NCBI RefSeq assembly: GCF_036077095.1
Contig: NZ_CP107960.1
Span: 2,790,001 to 2,854,000 of the forward strand
DNA: 64,000 nt
Source: Streptomyces sp. NBC_00376
GTDB lineage: Bacteria > Actinomycetota > Actinomycetes > Streptomycetales > Streptomycetaceae
Reading direction: 5' to 3'
The notes under the pieces were generated by a model. That model was not told the DNA's origin, did not search any database, and saw only the letters and a program-made list of their open reading frames with translations. Of the stretch, positions 26,900 to 35,449 are shown piece by piece; within the stretch, counting starts at the first letter, position 1; every line of letters begins with the position of its first letter. Position numbers and translations under genes: made by a program.

Positions 26900-27002
26900 C
26901 TTACACCGTAAGGGTGCGGTCCGGGCCGCACCAGGAGATTGGGAACACAACCGGCCAATAACGAAGGGGCGCAAAGAGGGGCAAGCCCCGACTGCGCCCC
27001 TT
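26900..27002. ncRNA. Candidate structured RNA region between divergent genes
   Basis: Three perfect hairpins follow one another: CTTAC-ACC-GTAAG (26900–26912), GGTGCGG/CCGCACC (26914–26933), and a nested one with outer arms AAGGGGCGCA (26964–26973)/TGCGCCCCTT (26993–27002) around GGGGC-AA-GCCCC (26978–26989). The flanking genes diverge, so no mRNA needs to end here. On the minus strand the last hairpin is followed by TTCGTTATT, terminator-like. No known RNA family is recognised. Confidence 0.35.
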
Positions 27003-27077
27003 GGACGAAAGCGGGGTGACGGGAGTGGCAGGGGGAGAATCGCGTGGAACACCCCTCGTCGAGTAGCGTTGCCGACC

Positions 27078-27749
27078 ATGCGTCTCGTCATCGCCCGCTG
27101 CTCCGTGGACTACGCCGGCCGGCTCACGGCCCACCTGCCCTCCGCTCCCCGTCTGATCCTGGTGAAGGCGGACGGGAGCGTGTCGATCCACGCCGACGAC
27201 AGGGCGTACAAACCTCTCAACTGGATGTCACCGCCCTGCACTCTGAAGGAGGGCACCGGCGACACCGCGGACGTCTGGACCGTGGTGAACAAAGCGGGCG
27301 AGAAACTCATCATCACGATGGAGGAAATCCTCCACGACTCGTCCCACGAGCTGGGCGTCGACCCGGGTCTGATCAAGGACGGCGTCGAAGCGCACCTGCA
27401 GGAACTGCTCGCCGACCGGATCGAGATCCTCGGCGAGGGCTACACCCTGATCCGCCGCGAGTACTTCACCGCCATCGGGCCGGTCGACATCCTGTGCCGG
27501 GACGCCGACGGCCAGACCGTCGCCGTGGAGCTGAAGCGGCGCGGCGACATCGACGGCGTGGAGCAGCTGACCCGCTATCTGGAGCTGCTCAACCGCGATC
27601 CGCACCTCGCCCCGGTGAAGGGCGTCTTCGCGGCCCAGGAGATCAAGCCCCAGGCCCGGGTGCTGGCGACGGACCGCGGGATCGGCTGTGTCGTGCTCGA
27701 CTACGACGCGATGCGCGGCATCGAGGACGACAAGCTCCGGCTGTTCTGA
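27078..27749 (+). CDS. nucS: Mismatch-specific endonuclease NucS/EndoMS
   Basis: A 223-residue nuclease. The N-terminal DNA-binding half starts [15 protein letters not shown]. The C-terminal RecB-like core has GPVDILCRD, then [17 protein letters not shown], giving the D-(E-x-K) active site. The protein ends in LRLF, the usual sliding-clamp-binding tail of NucS. It cuts G-T and similar mismatches and replaces MutS/MutL in actinobacteria. ATG at 27078 gives the family N-terminus. Confidence 0.96.
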   Translation: MRLVIARCSVDYAGRLTAHLPSAPRLILVKADGSVSIHADDRAYKPLNWMSPPCTLKEGTGDTADVWTVVNKAGEKLIITMEEILHDSSHELGVDPGLIKDGVEAHLQELLADRIEILGEGYTLIRREYFTAIGPVDILCRDADGQTVAVELKRRGDIDGVEQLTRYLELLNRDPHLAPVKGVFAAQEIKPQARVLATDRGIGCVVLDYDAMRGIEDDKLRLF

Positions 27750-27791
27750 CCCGCCCCGCTGCCCCTGCTCCTGCTTCCTTTCCGGTCCCCG

Positions 27792-27820
27792 ACGCCGGAC
27801 GTGCCCGTCACGTCCGGCGT
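27792..27820. terminator. Bidirectional terminator between nucS and the NTPase gene
   Basis: ACGCCGGACGTG (27792–27803) pairs perfectly with CACGTCCGGCGT (27809–27820) around a 5-nt loop, between two convergent genes. Confidence 0.7.
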
Positions 27821-27839
27821 TCGTCGGTTCCGGGGCGGT

Positions 27840-30320
27840 TCAGGCGATGGCCGGACCGCTGTCCGCGCTCGCCGCCGACGACGAGGAGGGGCCGCTCGCC
27901 GAGTCGGAGGTGTCGGGCGAGGACGGCTCGGGTTCGGTGGCCGTGTCCGTCGGGCTCGGGGACTCGGTCTCCGTCGGGCTGGCGGTCGGGCTGGAGGTCT
28001 TCGTCGGCTTGGGCGACTTCGTCGTGGTGGGCGGCGTGGTCGGCTTGTGCGACGGCGGCCTGCTGCTGGACGACGTGTCCGAGGACGGGCTGCCGCTCGG
28101 TTCCGTCGGGCCCGTGGACGGTGTGCCGCTGCCGCTCGGCGTGATCTCGCTGCCCGACGGACCGGGCGTCGCCGGACTGCCGCTGGAAGCCGGGTCGGTG
28201 GACGTCGAACCGTCCGCCGGGCCGTCGGCCGGCAGTTCGTCCTCGCCGCCGTCCTGGCTCTGCGACTGTTCGGTCGTGACGTCCTGGTTCCCCTGGACGT
28301 CGTCGTCGCCGGAGGTCAGCCCCAGCCCGACCACCGTGCCGAGCACACCGGTCAGGAGGACGCCCGCGGCCGTCGCGACCAGATTGCGCCGGGCCCCGGC
28401 GAGCAGCCCGAAGCGGCCTCCCCGCGCGCCCCCGGCAGCCTTGGGCGCGCTCTGCCGCGAGATCACCGCGGTGGCACCCTCGTACGGCCTCGGCGGCGTC
28501 TGCGTCATGGACGGCCTCGTACCGGCGGGCGGCGTCGCAGGCTCCTCGGCCCGCGAAACCGGCAGCTCGTCCCCGGGCGGGGTGAGGACGATGGGCAGCG
28601 GGCCGCCGGAACGGTCCGCGACCAGGGCGAGCGCGCGCCGCCCGGCCACCGCCCCGGACTTGTCGGCGAGCGCCCCGCGCATGCCGATCGAGGTCTCCAG
28701 CTCGGCCCTGGCCCGGTCCGGATTTCCGGCCAGGAGCGCGAGTACGCCCAACTCGTGGTGGAAGTAGGCCTCTTCGGCGATCTCCCCGGCGATCCGGGCC
28801 GCCTCCTGGCCGATCCGCAACGCCTTCTCCCAGGCTCCCCAGTGCAGGCCCGCCGCGAAGGCCGGGGTGGCACTGCGGGCCAGCAGCACGGCCACGCTGG
28901 TCTGCCCCGCCCCGTCGCCGGGCACCAGCTGCGCCATCGCCGCGATGACGGCGTCGCCCTCGGCCGTCACCCGCTCGGGGGTGACCGAGGGGTGACCGGC
29001 CCACCAGGCGTAGTGCTGGGCCGCGGTACGGGCCCGCTCGGTGGCGTCCTCGCCGTATCCGGCGGCCTCCAGCTGGGTGACGACACCGGCGGCGAGCCGG
29101 TAGCGCGAACCGGCCGGGGAGAGCAGCCCGCAGCCGGCCAGTTCGCCGAGTGCGGCGTCCGCGTGGGTGTCCCCGATGAGCGCCGGCAGATGCGCCTGGT
29201 GCGGCACCTCGCCGCCCAGGGCCACCGCGAAGCGCAGGGTGTCGCGGGCGGGCCCGCTCAGCCGCGAGGCGAGCAGCGCGGCGGGCGCCGCCCCCTCCCC
29301 GAGGCTGGGCAGCGGTATGTGGACCCCGTCGACGGCCTGGTCGTGCCCGAAGGGGGCGTCCGCGGGCAGGCCGTCGCGGCCGCCGTACTCGCCGTACGCC
29401 TCGGGGTCGGTGCGCAGCAGATCGCGCTGGCGCAGCAGGGCGGCCGCCTGGACGAAGCGCAGCGGCAGCCCCTCGGACTCGAACCAGAGGTCTCCCGCCC
29501 AGTTCGCCTCCTCGTCGGTGAGCGGGCGCTCGACGGCCCGCTCCAGCAGGTCGACCGCGGCGCTGCGGCCGAGGCCCGCGAGGAAGACCTCTTCGAGGTG
29601 CGAGTCCGTGGTGGGCGCGGCGACGTCCGGAACCGTCGCGAACAGGAAGGCGCACTCCGGTGTCGCGTCGAGCAGTTCCTCCAGCGCGGCCCCGCCGAAC
29701 TCCAGGTCGTCGAGCAGCACGACGGCGCCGATGCCCCGGACCCGTTCGAGCAGCCGGTCACGGTCGGGGCGGTGCAGCGGCGCGTCGTGGACGGCCTCGA
29801 AGAGCCCGTACAGCAGGTCGGTGGCGCTCCGCTTGTAGCCGCTGAGCCGTACGACTCCGTCCGGTGCGAGGTCCGCGCAGTCGGCCGCGACGGCGTCGAG
29901 CAGTGCCGTACGGCCCGATCCGGCGGGTCCGGTGAGCCGCACCGAGCGGCCCTGGGCCAGCAGGCGCACCAGCCGTTCGCGCTCCTGCGCGCGCTCCAGG
30001 AGCGGCAGTTGGGGGGCGGGCGGGCCGGGTGGTACGGGCGGCGCGGTGGCGCGTTCGCGGTCGGCGCGGCCGGTCGCGGTGCGCCGGGCGGGCGGGCCGG
30101 GTTGCTCCCCCGGCGGGCACAGCTCGACCTCGCTGCCGTCGATCGGGTTGACGGTGAGGAGGTAGTCGCCCGCTATGAGCCGGACGACGCGTGCCTGCGG
30201 CGTCGGCTGGCCGGGCTCCGGGGTCAGCTGGTCACGGGCCGGCCGTCTGCGGCCGGGCCCCTCGCCGAAGCCGCCGTTGTCCCGGCCGTACTCTTCCGGT
30301 CCCCGGTGTGTCGGGTCCAT
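27840..30320 (-). CDS. Membrane-anchored P-loop NTPase with Ser/Thr/Pro-rich tail
   Basis: An 826-residue protein. After ~110 Pro/Arg-rich residues come Walker A (TGPAGSGRTALLD) and Walker B (AVVLLDDLEFG) of a STAND/LuxR-type NTPase, then a helical region with TPR-like character (FHHELGVLALLAGNPDRARAELE). One TM segment lies near residue 665 (LVATAAGVLLTGVLGTVVGLGL). The final ~140 residues are nearly all Ser, Thr, Pro, Gly, Asp and Glu and would lie outside the cell. No DNA-binding domain is seen. ATG at 30320. Function unknown; a signalling role is inference. Confidence 0.75.
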   Translation of the reverse strand: MDPTHRGPEEYGRDNGGFGEGPGRRRPARDQLTPEPGQPTPQARVVRLIAGDYLLTVNPIDGSEVELCPPGEQPGPPARRTATGRADRERATAPPVPPGPPAPQLPLLERAQERERLVRLLAQGRSVRLTGPAGSGRTALLDAVAADCADLAPDGVVRLSGYKRSATDLLYGLFEAVHDAPLHRPDRDRLLERVRGIGAVVLLDDLEFGGAALEELLDATPECAFLFATVPDVAAPTTDSHLEEVFLAGLGRSAAVDLLERAVERPLTDEEANWAGDLWFESEGLPLRFVQAAALLRQRDLLRTDPEAYGEYGGRDGLPADAPFGHDQAVDGVHIPLPSLGEGAAPAALLASRLSGPARDTLRFAVALGGEVPHQAHLPALIGDTHADAALGELAGCGLLSPAGSRYRLAAGVVTQLEAAGYGEDATERARTAAQHYAWWAGHPSVTPERVTAEGDAVIAAMAQLVPGDGAGQTSVAVLLARSATPAFAAGLHWGAWEKALRIGQEAARIAGEIAEEAYFHHELGVLALLAGNPDRARAELETSIGMRGALADKSGAVAGRRALALVADRSGGPLPIVLTPPGDELPVSRAEEPATPPAGTRPSMTQTPPRPYEGATAVISRQSAPKAAGGARGGRFGLLAGARRNLVATAAGVLLTGVLGTVVGLGLTSGDDDVQGNQDVTTEQSQSQDGGEDELPADGPADGSTSTDPASSGSPATPGPSGSEITPSGSGTPSTGPTEPSGSPSSDTSSSSRPPSHKPTTPPTTTKSPKPTKTSSPTASPTETESPSPTDTATEPEPSSPDTSDSASGPSSSSAASADSGPAIA

Positions 30321-30484
30321 CGCCAAAGCCCCCAGACGCGTCGCGCACGATTGCCCCTCCGGCCTCGCACGCCCCGCTGTCGCTTCCGGTCCGGTGTCCG
30401 CCCGGTGGGTTCGTCAATCGGCGGACGGGCGAACCCTAGACCGTCGCGCCGGGTCCCCGCACAGTCGGGGGGTCACGCCGCCCG

Positions 30485-30515
30485 AAGCGCACATTCTCGC
30501 GCGGATTGTGCGCTT
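30485..30515. terminator. Hairpin downstream of the STAS gene
   Basis: AAGCGCACA (30485–30493) pairs with TGTGCGCTT (30507–30515) around a 13-nt loop. It lies 45 bp beyond the stop of the leftward STAS gene and before the start of the NTPase gene. Confidence 0.45.
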
Positions 30516-30559
30516 TTGGCCCCGCCGGACGACCAGGGCGCGCACCCCGGCGTACGCCG

Positions 30560-30883
30560 CTACACGCGCGGCAGCGAGTCCGCGGCGATTCCGCCTTCGA
30601 TGGCCAGGATGCGGTGCAGCCGGGTCGCCACCAGCAGGCGCTGCATCTGCGGCGGCACGCCGCGGAGCACCAGCCGCCGCCCGGCCCGTCCGGCCCGGCG
30701 GTGTGCGCCCATGATGACGCCGAGTCCGGTGGCGTCCCAGGAATCCAGCTCGGTCAGGTCGAGCACCAGGTCGCCGACGCCGTCGTCGAGGGCCGAGTGC
30801 AGGGCCGTACGGGCGTCCGCCGCGCTTCGGACGTCGAGGCGGCCCCCGACGACCAGCTCGGCGTGGTCGCCCCTGATGTGCAT
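30560..30883 (-). CDS. STAS-domain anti-sigma factor antagonist-like protein
   Basis: A 107-residue SpoIIAA/RsbV-type STAS domain: VVGGRLDVRSAADART at the start, LVLDLTELDSWDATGLGVIM in the middle and LRGVPPQMQRLLVATRLHRI near the end. In active antagonists the residue after Asp is the Ser phosphorylated by the anti-sigma kinase (DSSGLG/DSTGLG); here it is Ala51 in DATGLG, with Thr52 next. It may be constitutively active, use Thr52, or do something else. ATG at 30883 with GGGGAG upstream. No anti-sigma or sigma gene is adjacent. Confidence 0.88.
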   Translation of the reverse strand: MHIRGDHAELVVGGRLDVRSAADARTALHSALDDGVGDLVLDLTELDSWDATGLGVIMGAHRRAGRAGRRLVLRGVPPQMQRLLVATRLHRILAIEGGIAADSLPRV

Positions 30884-31117
30884 ATGCGCTCCCCTGGAAT
30901 GCTCCGTGGCAAAGTTCGTCTGTCTGTTCTGTCTCTCCCACAACTGACTGCGGCAGCGACAGGGAAGTTGCCGTCTGTAAGCGAACCGATACCGAATTCA
31001 CCCCGTGGAGTGACCGAGGCACGGCGGGGGCCCGCTCGGACCCGCTGATTCCGGGAGACTCCCCCGGATCTCCGGGCCTGACCGACGGCAGATCAGGCAA
31101 CCGGAGACCGAAAACGA

Positions 31118-31966
31118 TCAGTACGTGTAGAAGCCCTGCCCGCTCTTGCGGCCGATGTCACCTGCATCCACCATCCGGCGCATCAGCTCCGGCGCGGCGA
31201 ACTTCTCGTCCTGCGACTCGGTGTAGATGTTGCTCGTGGCGTGCAGCAGGATGTCGACGCCGGTCAGGTCCGCCGTGGCGAGCGGGCCCATGGCGTGGCC
31301 GAAGCCCAGCTTGCAGGCGATGTCGATGTCCTCGGCCGAGGCGACGCCCGACTCGTACAGCTTGGCGGCCTCGACGACGAGCGCCGAGATCAGCCGGGTC
31401 GTGACGAAGCCGGCGACGTCGCGGTTGACGACGATGCAGGTCTTGCCGACGGACTCGGCGAACTCCCGCGCGGTGGCGAGGGTTTCGTCGCTGGTCTTGT
31501 AGCCCCGTACGAGTTCGCAGAGCTGCATCATCGGGACCGGCGAGAAGAAGTGCACACCGACGACGCGCTCGGGGCGCTCCGTCACGGCCGCGATCTTGGT
31601 GATCGGGATGGCGGAGGTGTTGGAGGCGAGCACCGTGTCGTCCCGGACGATCTTGTCGAGCGCCCGGAAGATCTCGTGCTTGACCTCCAGCTTCTCGAAG
31701 ACGGCCTCGACGACGACATCCGCGTCGGCGACCGCGTCGAGGTCGGTGGTGGTCGTGATGCGGGCGAGCGCGGCCTCGGCGTCGGCGGCGTCCAGCTTGC
31801 CCTTGGAGACGAACTTGTCGTACGACGCCTTGATGCCGTCACGTCCACGGGCCAGGGCCTCGTCGGTGACATCGCGCAGCACCACGTCCCAGCCCGCCTG
31901 GGCGGAGACCTGCGCGATGCCGGACCCCATGAGTCCGGCTCCGATGACGGCAAGCTTCCTGGCCAC
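31118..31966 (-). CDS. 3-hydroxybutyryl-CoA dehydrogenase
   Basis: A 282-residue NAD(P)-dependent dehydrogenase. The N-terminal Rossmann motif is VIGAGLMGSGIAQ, the catalytic His region is VVGVHFFSPVPMMQLCELV, and the C-terminal dimer domain has KLGFGHAMGPLATADLTGVD. It oxidises 3-hydroxybutyryl-CoA to acetoacetyl-CoA or the reverse, the partner step to the thiolase at 13.7 kb. GTG at 31966 has AAGGGG upstream; the open frame continues but without homology. Confidence 0.94.
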   Translation of the reverse strand: MARKLAVIGAGLMGSGIAQVSAQAGWDVVLRDVTDEALARGRDGIKASYDKFVSKGKLDAADAEAALARITTTTDLDAVADADVVVEAVFEKLEVKHEIFRALDKIVRDDTVLASNTSAIPITKIAAVTERPERVVGVHFFSPVPMMQLCELVRGYKTSDETLATAREFAESVGKTCIVVNRDVAGFVTTRLISALVVEAAKLYESGVASAEDIDIACKLGFGHAMGPLATADLTGVDILLHATSNIYTESQDEKFAAPELMRRMVDAGDIGRKSGQGFYTY

Positions 31967-32132
31967 GTCTGCACCCCTTGGTTTCTGCCCGCCTCTGCAG
32001 TTGGTCCCTGCACGGCCGGGTCTCGACGGTTCTTCACATGCTCTCCGGCGGAGATTAGTACCGTTGGGGGGCCCTGGGGCCGTGAAGAGATGCGCGTCAC
32101 GTCTCACATGACGGACATCACACCGGGACCCC

Positions 32133-32460
32133 TCATTCAGCGGCGCGCCGGGCGTAGTTGAGGACCTTTTCGCCGAGCAGGTCCTCGATGTCGTCGAGCA
32201 GGACGAGCGCGTCCCGGGACACCTCGCCCGCCTTGCGGCCGGCCACCATCTCGCGGCCGATGTACGCCATGAGCGTGCTGTGCACCCAGGAGAGCTGACC
32301 CGCCGCCAGGACCGGTGCCGGGTCCCCGGGCTCCGTCCCGCACTCCTCCTGGAGCGTCGTCTCCAGATGCTGAAGGGCCTCCTGCTGCACGTGCCAGAGG
32401 CGGGCCTTGAGGCCGTCCGCGCCCTCGATGACCCGCATGAAGCGCTCGTAACCGTTTCTA
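32133..32460 (-). pseudogene. Probable truncated TetR-type regulator (C-terminal domain only)
   Basis: The frame encodes GYERFMRVIEGADGLKARLW … HLETTLQEE … AAGQLSWVHSTLMAYIGREM and ends KVLNYARRAAE, resembling the all-helical ligand domain of TetR regulators. No helix-turn-helix precedes it: upstream of about 32460 the frame reads into unrelated sequence with a long hairpin (32469–32498). An ATG at 32438 could express a 101-residue fragment. In streptomycetes a TetR-type gene beside this dehydrogenase would be unsurprising; loss of its 5' part by rearrangement is inference. It may instead be a small intact hypothetical gene. Confidence 0.5.
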
Positions 32461-32749
32461 GCCAGTGCACATGAGTGGGTCCTGGACCCACCGATGTGTG
32501 CTGGGCGTATCCCGAACGGTGTTGGATGCGCTGGGTCGCCGCTTTCTCGTCCCGTTCGGCGGCACGCCTCTTGGGGCGTGGTCCGTGGCGGGTGGGCGGG
32601 TTCCGTCACGTCCCCGGGTGCCTGGTCCGGCCTGGGCGGTCCGATGCCCCGCACGATCACTCCGGTCGTGTGGGGGCGGTGGCGTCCGACGCCGGATCGG
32701 GTGTCCGAGGGCGCGCACACGCGTCTTCCGGCGGGCGGGTGCCTGACTG
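32439..32749. other. Gene-free stretch of unrecognised sequence with a long hairpin
   Basis: About 310 bp with no convincing coding frame on either strand. It begins near where the TetR-like frame loses homology and contains CACAT/ATGTG arms (32469–32473, 32494–32498) around a 17-bp palindrome, GTGGGTCC-T-GGACCCAC (32475–32491). The rest, up to the MITE-like element at 32750, shows nothing recognisable. It may be the scar of an insertion or deletion. Confidence 0.4.
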
Positions 32750-32911
32750 AGGGCTGTCCCGTGATCCCTGGCGGGCGTGCGACGACAGCCTCGGCACCTC
32801 GCCGCGTTGTCGGAACGCCCGAATACACCCAGTATTCGGGCGTCCCTCCGCCTTGCGATGCACCGCGTCTGACGCCGCACGCTGACCCACCAGGGATCAC
32901 GGGACAGCCCT
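32750..32911. mobile_element. MITE-like element, 162 bp
   Basis: Perfect 22-bp terminal inverted repeats (32750–32771 and 32890–32911; the left one starts AGGGCTGTCCC) flank a core with a strong hairpin of 12-bp arms, ACGCCCGAATAC (32815–32826) and GTATTCGGGCGT (32832–32843). There is no room for a transposase. No clear target-site duplication is visible. The right end lies 12 bp before the adenosyltransferase start codon, so the element replaces or supplies that gene's upstream region. Confidence 0.75.
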
Positions 32912-32923
32912 TAGGCTGACCGC

Positions 32924-33511
32924 ATGGTCAATCTGACACGTATCTACACGCGCACCGGCGACCAGGGCACCACCGCCCTCGGCGACATGAGCCGGACCGC
33001 CAAGACCGATCTGCGGATCTCCGCGTACGCCGACGCCAATGAGGCCAATGCCGTCATCGGTACCGCGATCGCGCTCGGGCAGCTCCCCGAGGACGTCGTG
33101 AAGGTCCTCGTCCGTGTGCAGAACGACCTGTTCGACGTGGGCGCGGACCTGTCGACCCCGGTCGTCGAGGACCCGGCGCTTCTAAAGAAAATGGTCCCGC
33201 CGCTGCGGGTGGAGCAGAGTTACGTCGACAAGCTGGAGGCGGACTGCGACCACTTCCTAGAGCAGCTGGAGAAGCTGCGCAGCTTCATCCTGCCGGGCGG
33301 CACCCCCGGGGCGGCGCTGCTGCACCAGGCGTGCACGGTGGTCCGGCGCGCGGAGCGGTCCACCTGGGCGGCGCTGGAGGTGCACGGCGAGGTGATGAAC
33401 GCGCTGACCGCGACGTATCTCAACCGGCTCTCCGACCTGCTGTTCATCCTCGCCAGGACGGCGAACAAGGAGGTCGGCGACGTGCTGTGGGTGCCGGGCG
33501 GCGAGCGGTAG
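32924..33511 (+). CDS. Cob(I)alamin adenosyltransferase, PduO type
   Basis: A 195-residue protein. The N-terminal RIYTRTGDQGTTALGD is the ATP-binding loop of the PduO family, and the later SFILPGGTPGAALLHQACTVVRRAERS and YLNRLSDLLFILAR are its conserved core. It makes adenosylcobalamin, the cofactor of methylmalonyl-CoA mutase, linking it to meaB and mce. ATG at 32924; only a weak AGG precedes it because the MITE-like element ends 12 bp upstream. Confidence 0.95.
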   Translation: MVNLTRIYTRTGDQGTTALGDMSRTAKTDLRISAYADANEANAVIGTAIALGQLPEDVVKVLVRVQNDLFDVGADLSTPVVEDPALLKKMVPPLRVEQSYVDKLEADCDHFLEQLEKLRSFILPGGTPGAALLHQACTVVRRAERSTWAALEVHGEVMNALTATYLNRLSDLLFILARTANKEVGDVLWVPGGER

Positions 33512-33537
33512 CCGTCCCGGTCCGCGGACCGGGACGG
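33512..33537. terminator. 26-bp perfect palindrome between convergent genes
   Basis: CCGTCCCGGTCCG is followed by its exact reverse complement, starting directly after the adenosyltransferase stop and 8 bp before the stop of the leftward gene. A bidirectional terminator is the simplest reading. Confidence 0.65.
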
Positions 33538-33544
33538 GCCGGGG

Positions 33545-34102
33545 TCACCTCGACGGCCCCGGCGCCGTCTTCGGCGCCGTCTTCGGGAACAGCGTGTAGC
33601 TCCCCGCGATGACCACGTTGAGCCCGATCACGAACAGCATCTTCTGCTGCCACGCCTGCAACGACGACACGTCGCCGTCCCCGCCCACGTACCAGACGGC
33701 CGCCTGGAGCAGCGCCAGCGCGGTCACCGCCGCGACCGTCCAGCGCGCCGCGACCTTCCACTCGTGCACCGCGCGCGCCATGCCGTACTTCGGCGGCTTC
33801 ACCGGCGGCGGGCCGCCCGCGAAGCGGTGCGCGACCCGGGCGTCGACCCAGCGGATCGTGGAGTGGCCGAGCCCCACCGTGAAGCCGATGTAGACCGCGG
33901 CGAGCCCGTGCTTCCAGTCGGGCTGAGCCCCGTTCTTCAGGTCGATGGCGGTCACCACCAGCAGTACGACCTCCAGCAGCGGCTCGCACAGCAGCACGGC
34001 CGCACCCAGCCTCGGTTTCTTCGCCAGGTACCGCAGCGCGAGCCCCGCGGCCAGCAGCACCCAGAAGGCGACTTCGCAGAGCACGATCAGTGTGACGATC
34101 AC
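33545..34102 (-). CDS. Integral membrane protein of unknown function
   Basis: A 185-residue protein with about five TM segments, including VTLIVLCEVAFWVLLAAGLA, AVLLCEPLLEVVLLVVTAI, WTVAAVTALALLQAAVWYV and MLFVIGLNVVIAGSYTLF. A cytoplasmic loop holds the Pro-rich PPPVKPPKYGMARAVHEWK. No catalytic motif is seen. GTG at 34102 follows GGAAAGGAG. It diverges from the two-component system. Confidence 0.7.
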   Translation of the reverse strand: MIVTLIVLCEVAFWVLLAAGLALRYLAKKPRLGAAVLLCEPLLEVVLLVVTAIDLKNGAQPDWKHGLAAVYIGFTVGLGHSTIRWVDARVAHRFAGGPPPVKPPKYGMARAVHEWKVAARWTVAAVTALALLQAAVWYVGGDGDVSSLQAWQQKMLFVIGLNVVIAGSYTLFPKTAPKTAPGPSR

Positions 34103-34189
34103 GGCCCTCTCCTTTCCGTCTCCCCCAGCCTCCCGGCCGCCCGGCCCGGATTCGTCGTCTGCGATGACGAACCACGACTGCATCCTTCG

Positions 34190-35449
34190 ATGTACTGGCA
34201 CCTCGCCCCTGGTACGGAGGTCCGGGCGCGGGCCGCCGTGTTGGATGGGAGGGTGCTCTCGCTTCCCCGGCCGCACCGCCACGACGTGCTCCTGGCGGTC
34301 ATCGGCCTCTTCGGCGGCCTCGTCCTGTGGACGCTCGGCCTGAACATCCAGGGCGACCGGACCTTCGTCGCCCCGTGGGTGTCCCTGCTGCCGCTCGCCG
34401 TCGTGTCGGCGCTCGAACTGGTCCGCCGGACCGCCCCGCAGACCGCCCTGGTCATCGGCACGCTCGCACTGGTCGCGGATCAGTTCACGGTCGGGAACCT
34501 GGCGACGGTGCTGATGTTCACGGACCTGATGTACGCGGCCGTGCTGTACGGGAAGCCGTCCGCCGCCCGCCGCATCCCGGTGACCACGTTCCTGATCACG
34601 ATCGCGGTCACCATCGGGTTCCTGGCCTGGTTCCGCGACGCCCAGGCACTGCTCATCGGCGTCGTCACCGCCATGGTCTCGTTCCTGCCCGCCATCACCG
34701 GGGTCAGCGTCCGCAACCACCGCGACGCCGCCGAGACGGCCCGGCTGCACGCCGAACAGACCGCGCTGCTGGCCGAGATGGACCGGGCCCAGGCGGTGAC
34801 CGCCGAGCGCACCCGAATGGCCCGCGAACTCCACGACATGGTGGCCAACCACCTGTCCGCGATCGCCATCCACTCCACCGCCGCGCTCTCCATCGACGAC
34901 CCGGCCACCTCCCGCGACGCGCTGGGGGTGATCCGGGAGAACAGCGTCGACGGGCTCGCCGAGATGCGGAGGCTGATCGGGCTGCTGCGTACCGGCGGCG
35001 GCACCCTGGAACCGTCCGCCTCGCCCACCCTCGCCTCGCTGGACGCCCTGCTGGAGCAGACCCGTACGAACGCCGCGTCGAGCGGCCTGACCTGTACGTT
35101 CGAGGACGAGCGGGGCGAGGGCGGCGCTCTGCCCACGCCGGTCGAGCTGGCCGCGTACCGGATCGTCCAGGAGTCCCTGACGAACGCGCTCAAGCATGCC
35201 GCGCCCGGCCCGGTCACGGTGCGGCTCGGGCAGTCCGGGCAGCTGCTCACGGTGGAGGTCAGCAGTGTGTTCGGGGACCGTCCCGGGCCGCGCGCACCCG
35301 GCTCGGGGGCCGGTCTGGTGGGGATGCGGGAGCGGGTGGCGCTGCTGGGCGGCGCGATCGAGGCCGGTCCGTCAACCACCGGCGACGGTACGAAGATCTG
35401 GCGGGTACGGGCCGAACTGCCCGTGGAGGAAGGGGCGTCGAGGACATGA
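34190..35449 (+). CDS. chiS: NarL-type sensor histidine kinase, chitinase regulator ChiS-like
   Basis: A 419-residue kinase. About five N-terminal TM segments (from DVLLAVIGLFGGLVLWTLGL) are followed by a coiled coil, HisKA_3 with the phospho-acceptor His in ERTRMARELHDMVANHLSAI, and a HATPase with YRIVQESLTNALKHA and GAGLVGMRERV. The start is uncertain: ATG 34190 lacks a ribosome site, while GTG 34238 or 34253 would still leave all TM segments. It overlaps the regulator by ATGA. Its place directly before a GH18 chitinase gene matches the chiS–chiR–chitinase arrangement known from streptomycetes. Confidence 0.88.
   Translation: MYWHLAPGTEVRARAAVLDGRVLSLPRPHRHDVLLAVIGLFGGLVLWTLGLNIQGDRTFVAPWVSLLPLAVVSALELVRRTAPQTALVIGTLALVADQFTVGNLATVLMFTDLMYAAVLYGKPSAARRIPVTTFLITIAVTIGFLAWFRDAQALLIGVVTAMVSFLPAITGVSVRNHRDAAETARLHAEQTALLAEMDRAQAVTAERTRMARELHDMVANHLSAIAIHSTAALSIDDPATSRDALGVIRENSVDGLAEMRRLIGLLRTGGGTLEPSASPTLASLDALLEQTRTNAASSGLTCTFEDERGEGGALPTPVELAAYRIVQESLTNALKHAAPGPVTVRLGQSGQLLTVEVSSVFGDRPGPRAPGSGAGLVGMRERVALLGGAIEAGPSTTGDGTKIWRVRAELPVEEGASRT

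Noticed and set aside
32469..32498. Calling the hairpin at 32.48 kb a tRNA or an IS end
   Set aside because: There are no D, anticodon or T arms, and no matching inverted copy or transposase nearby.
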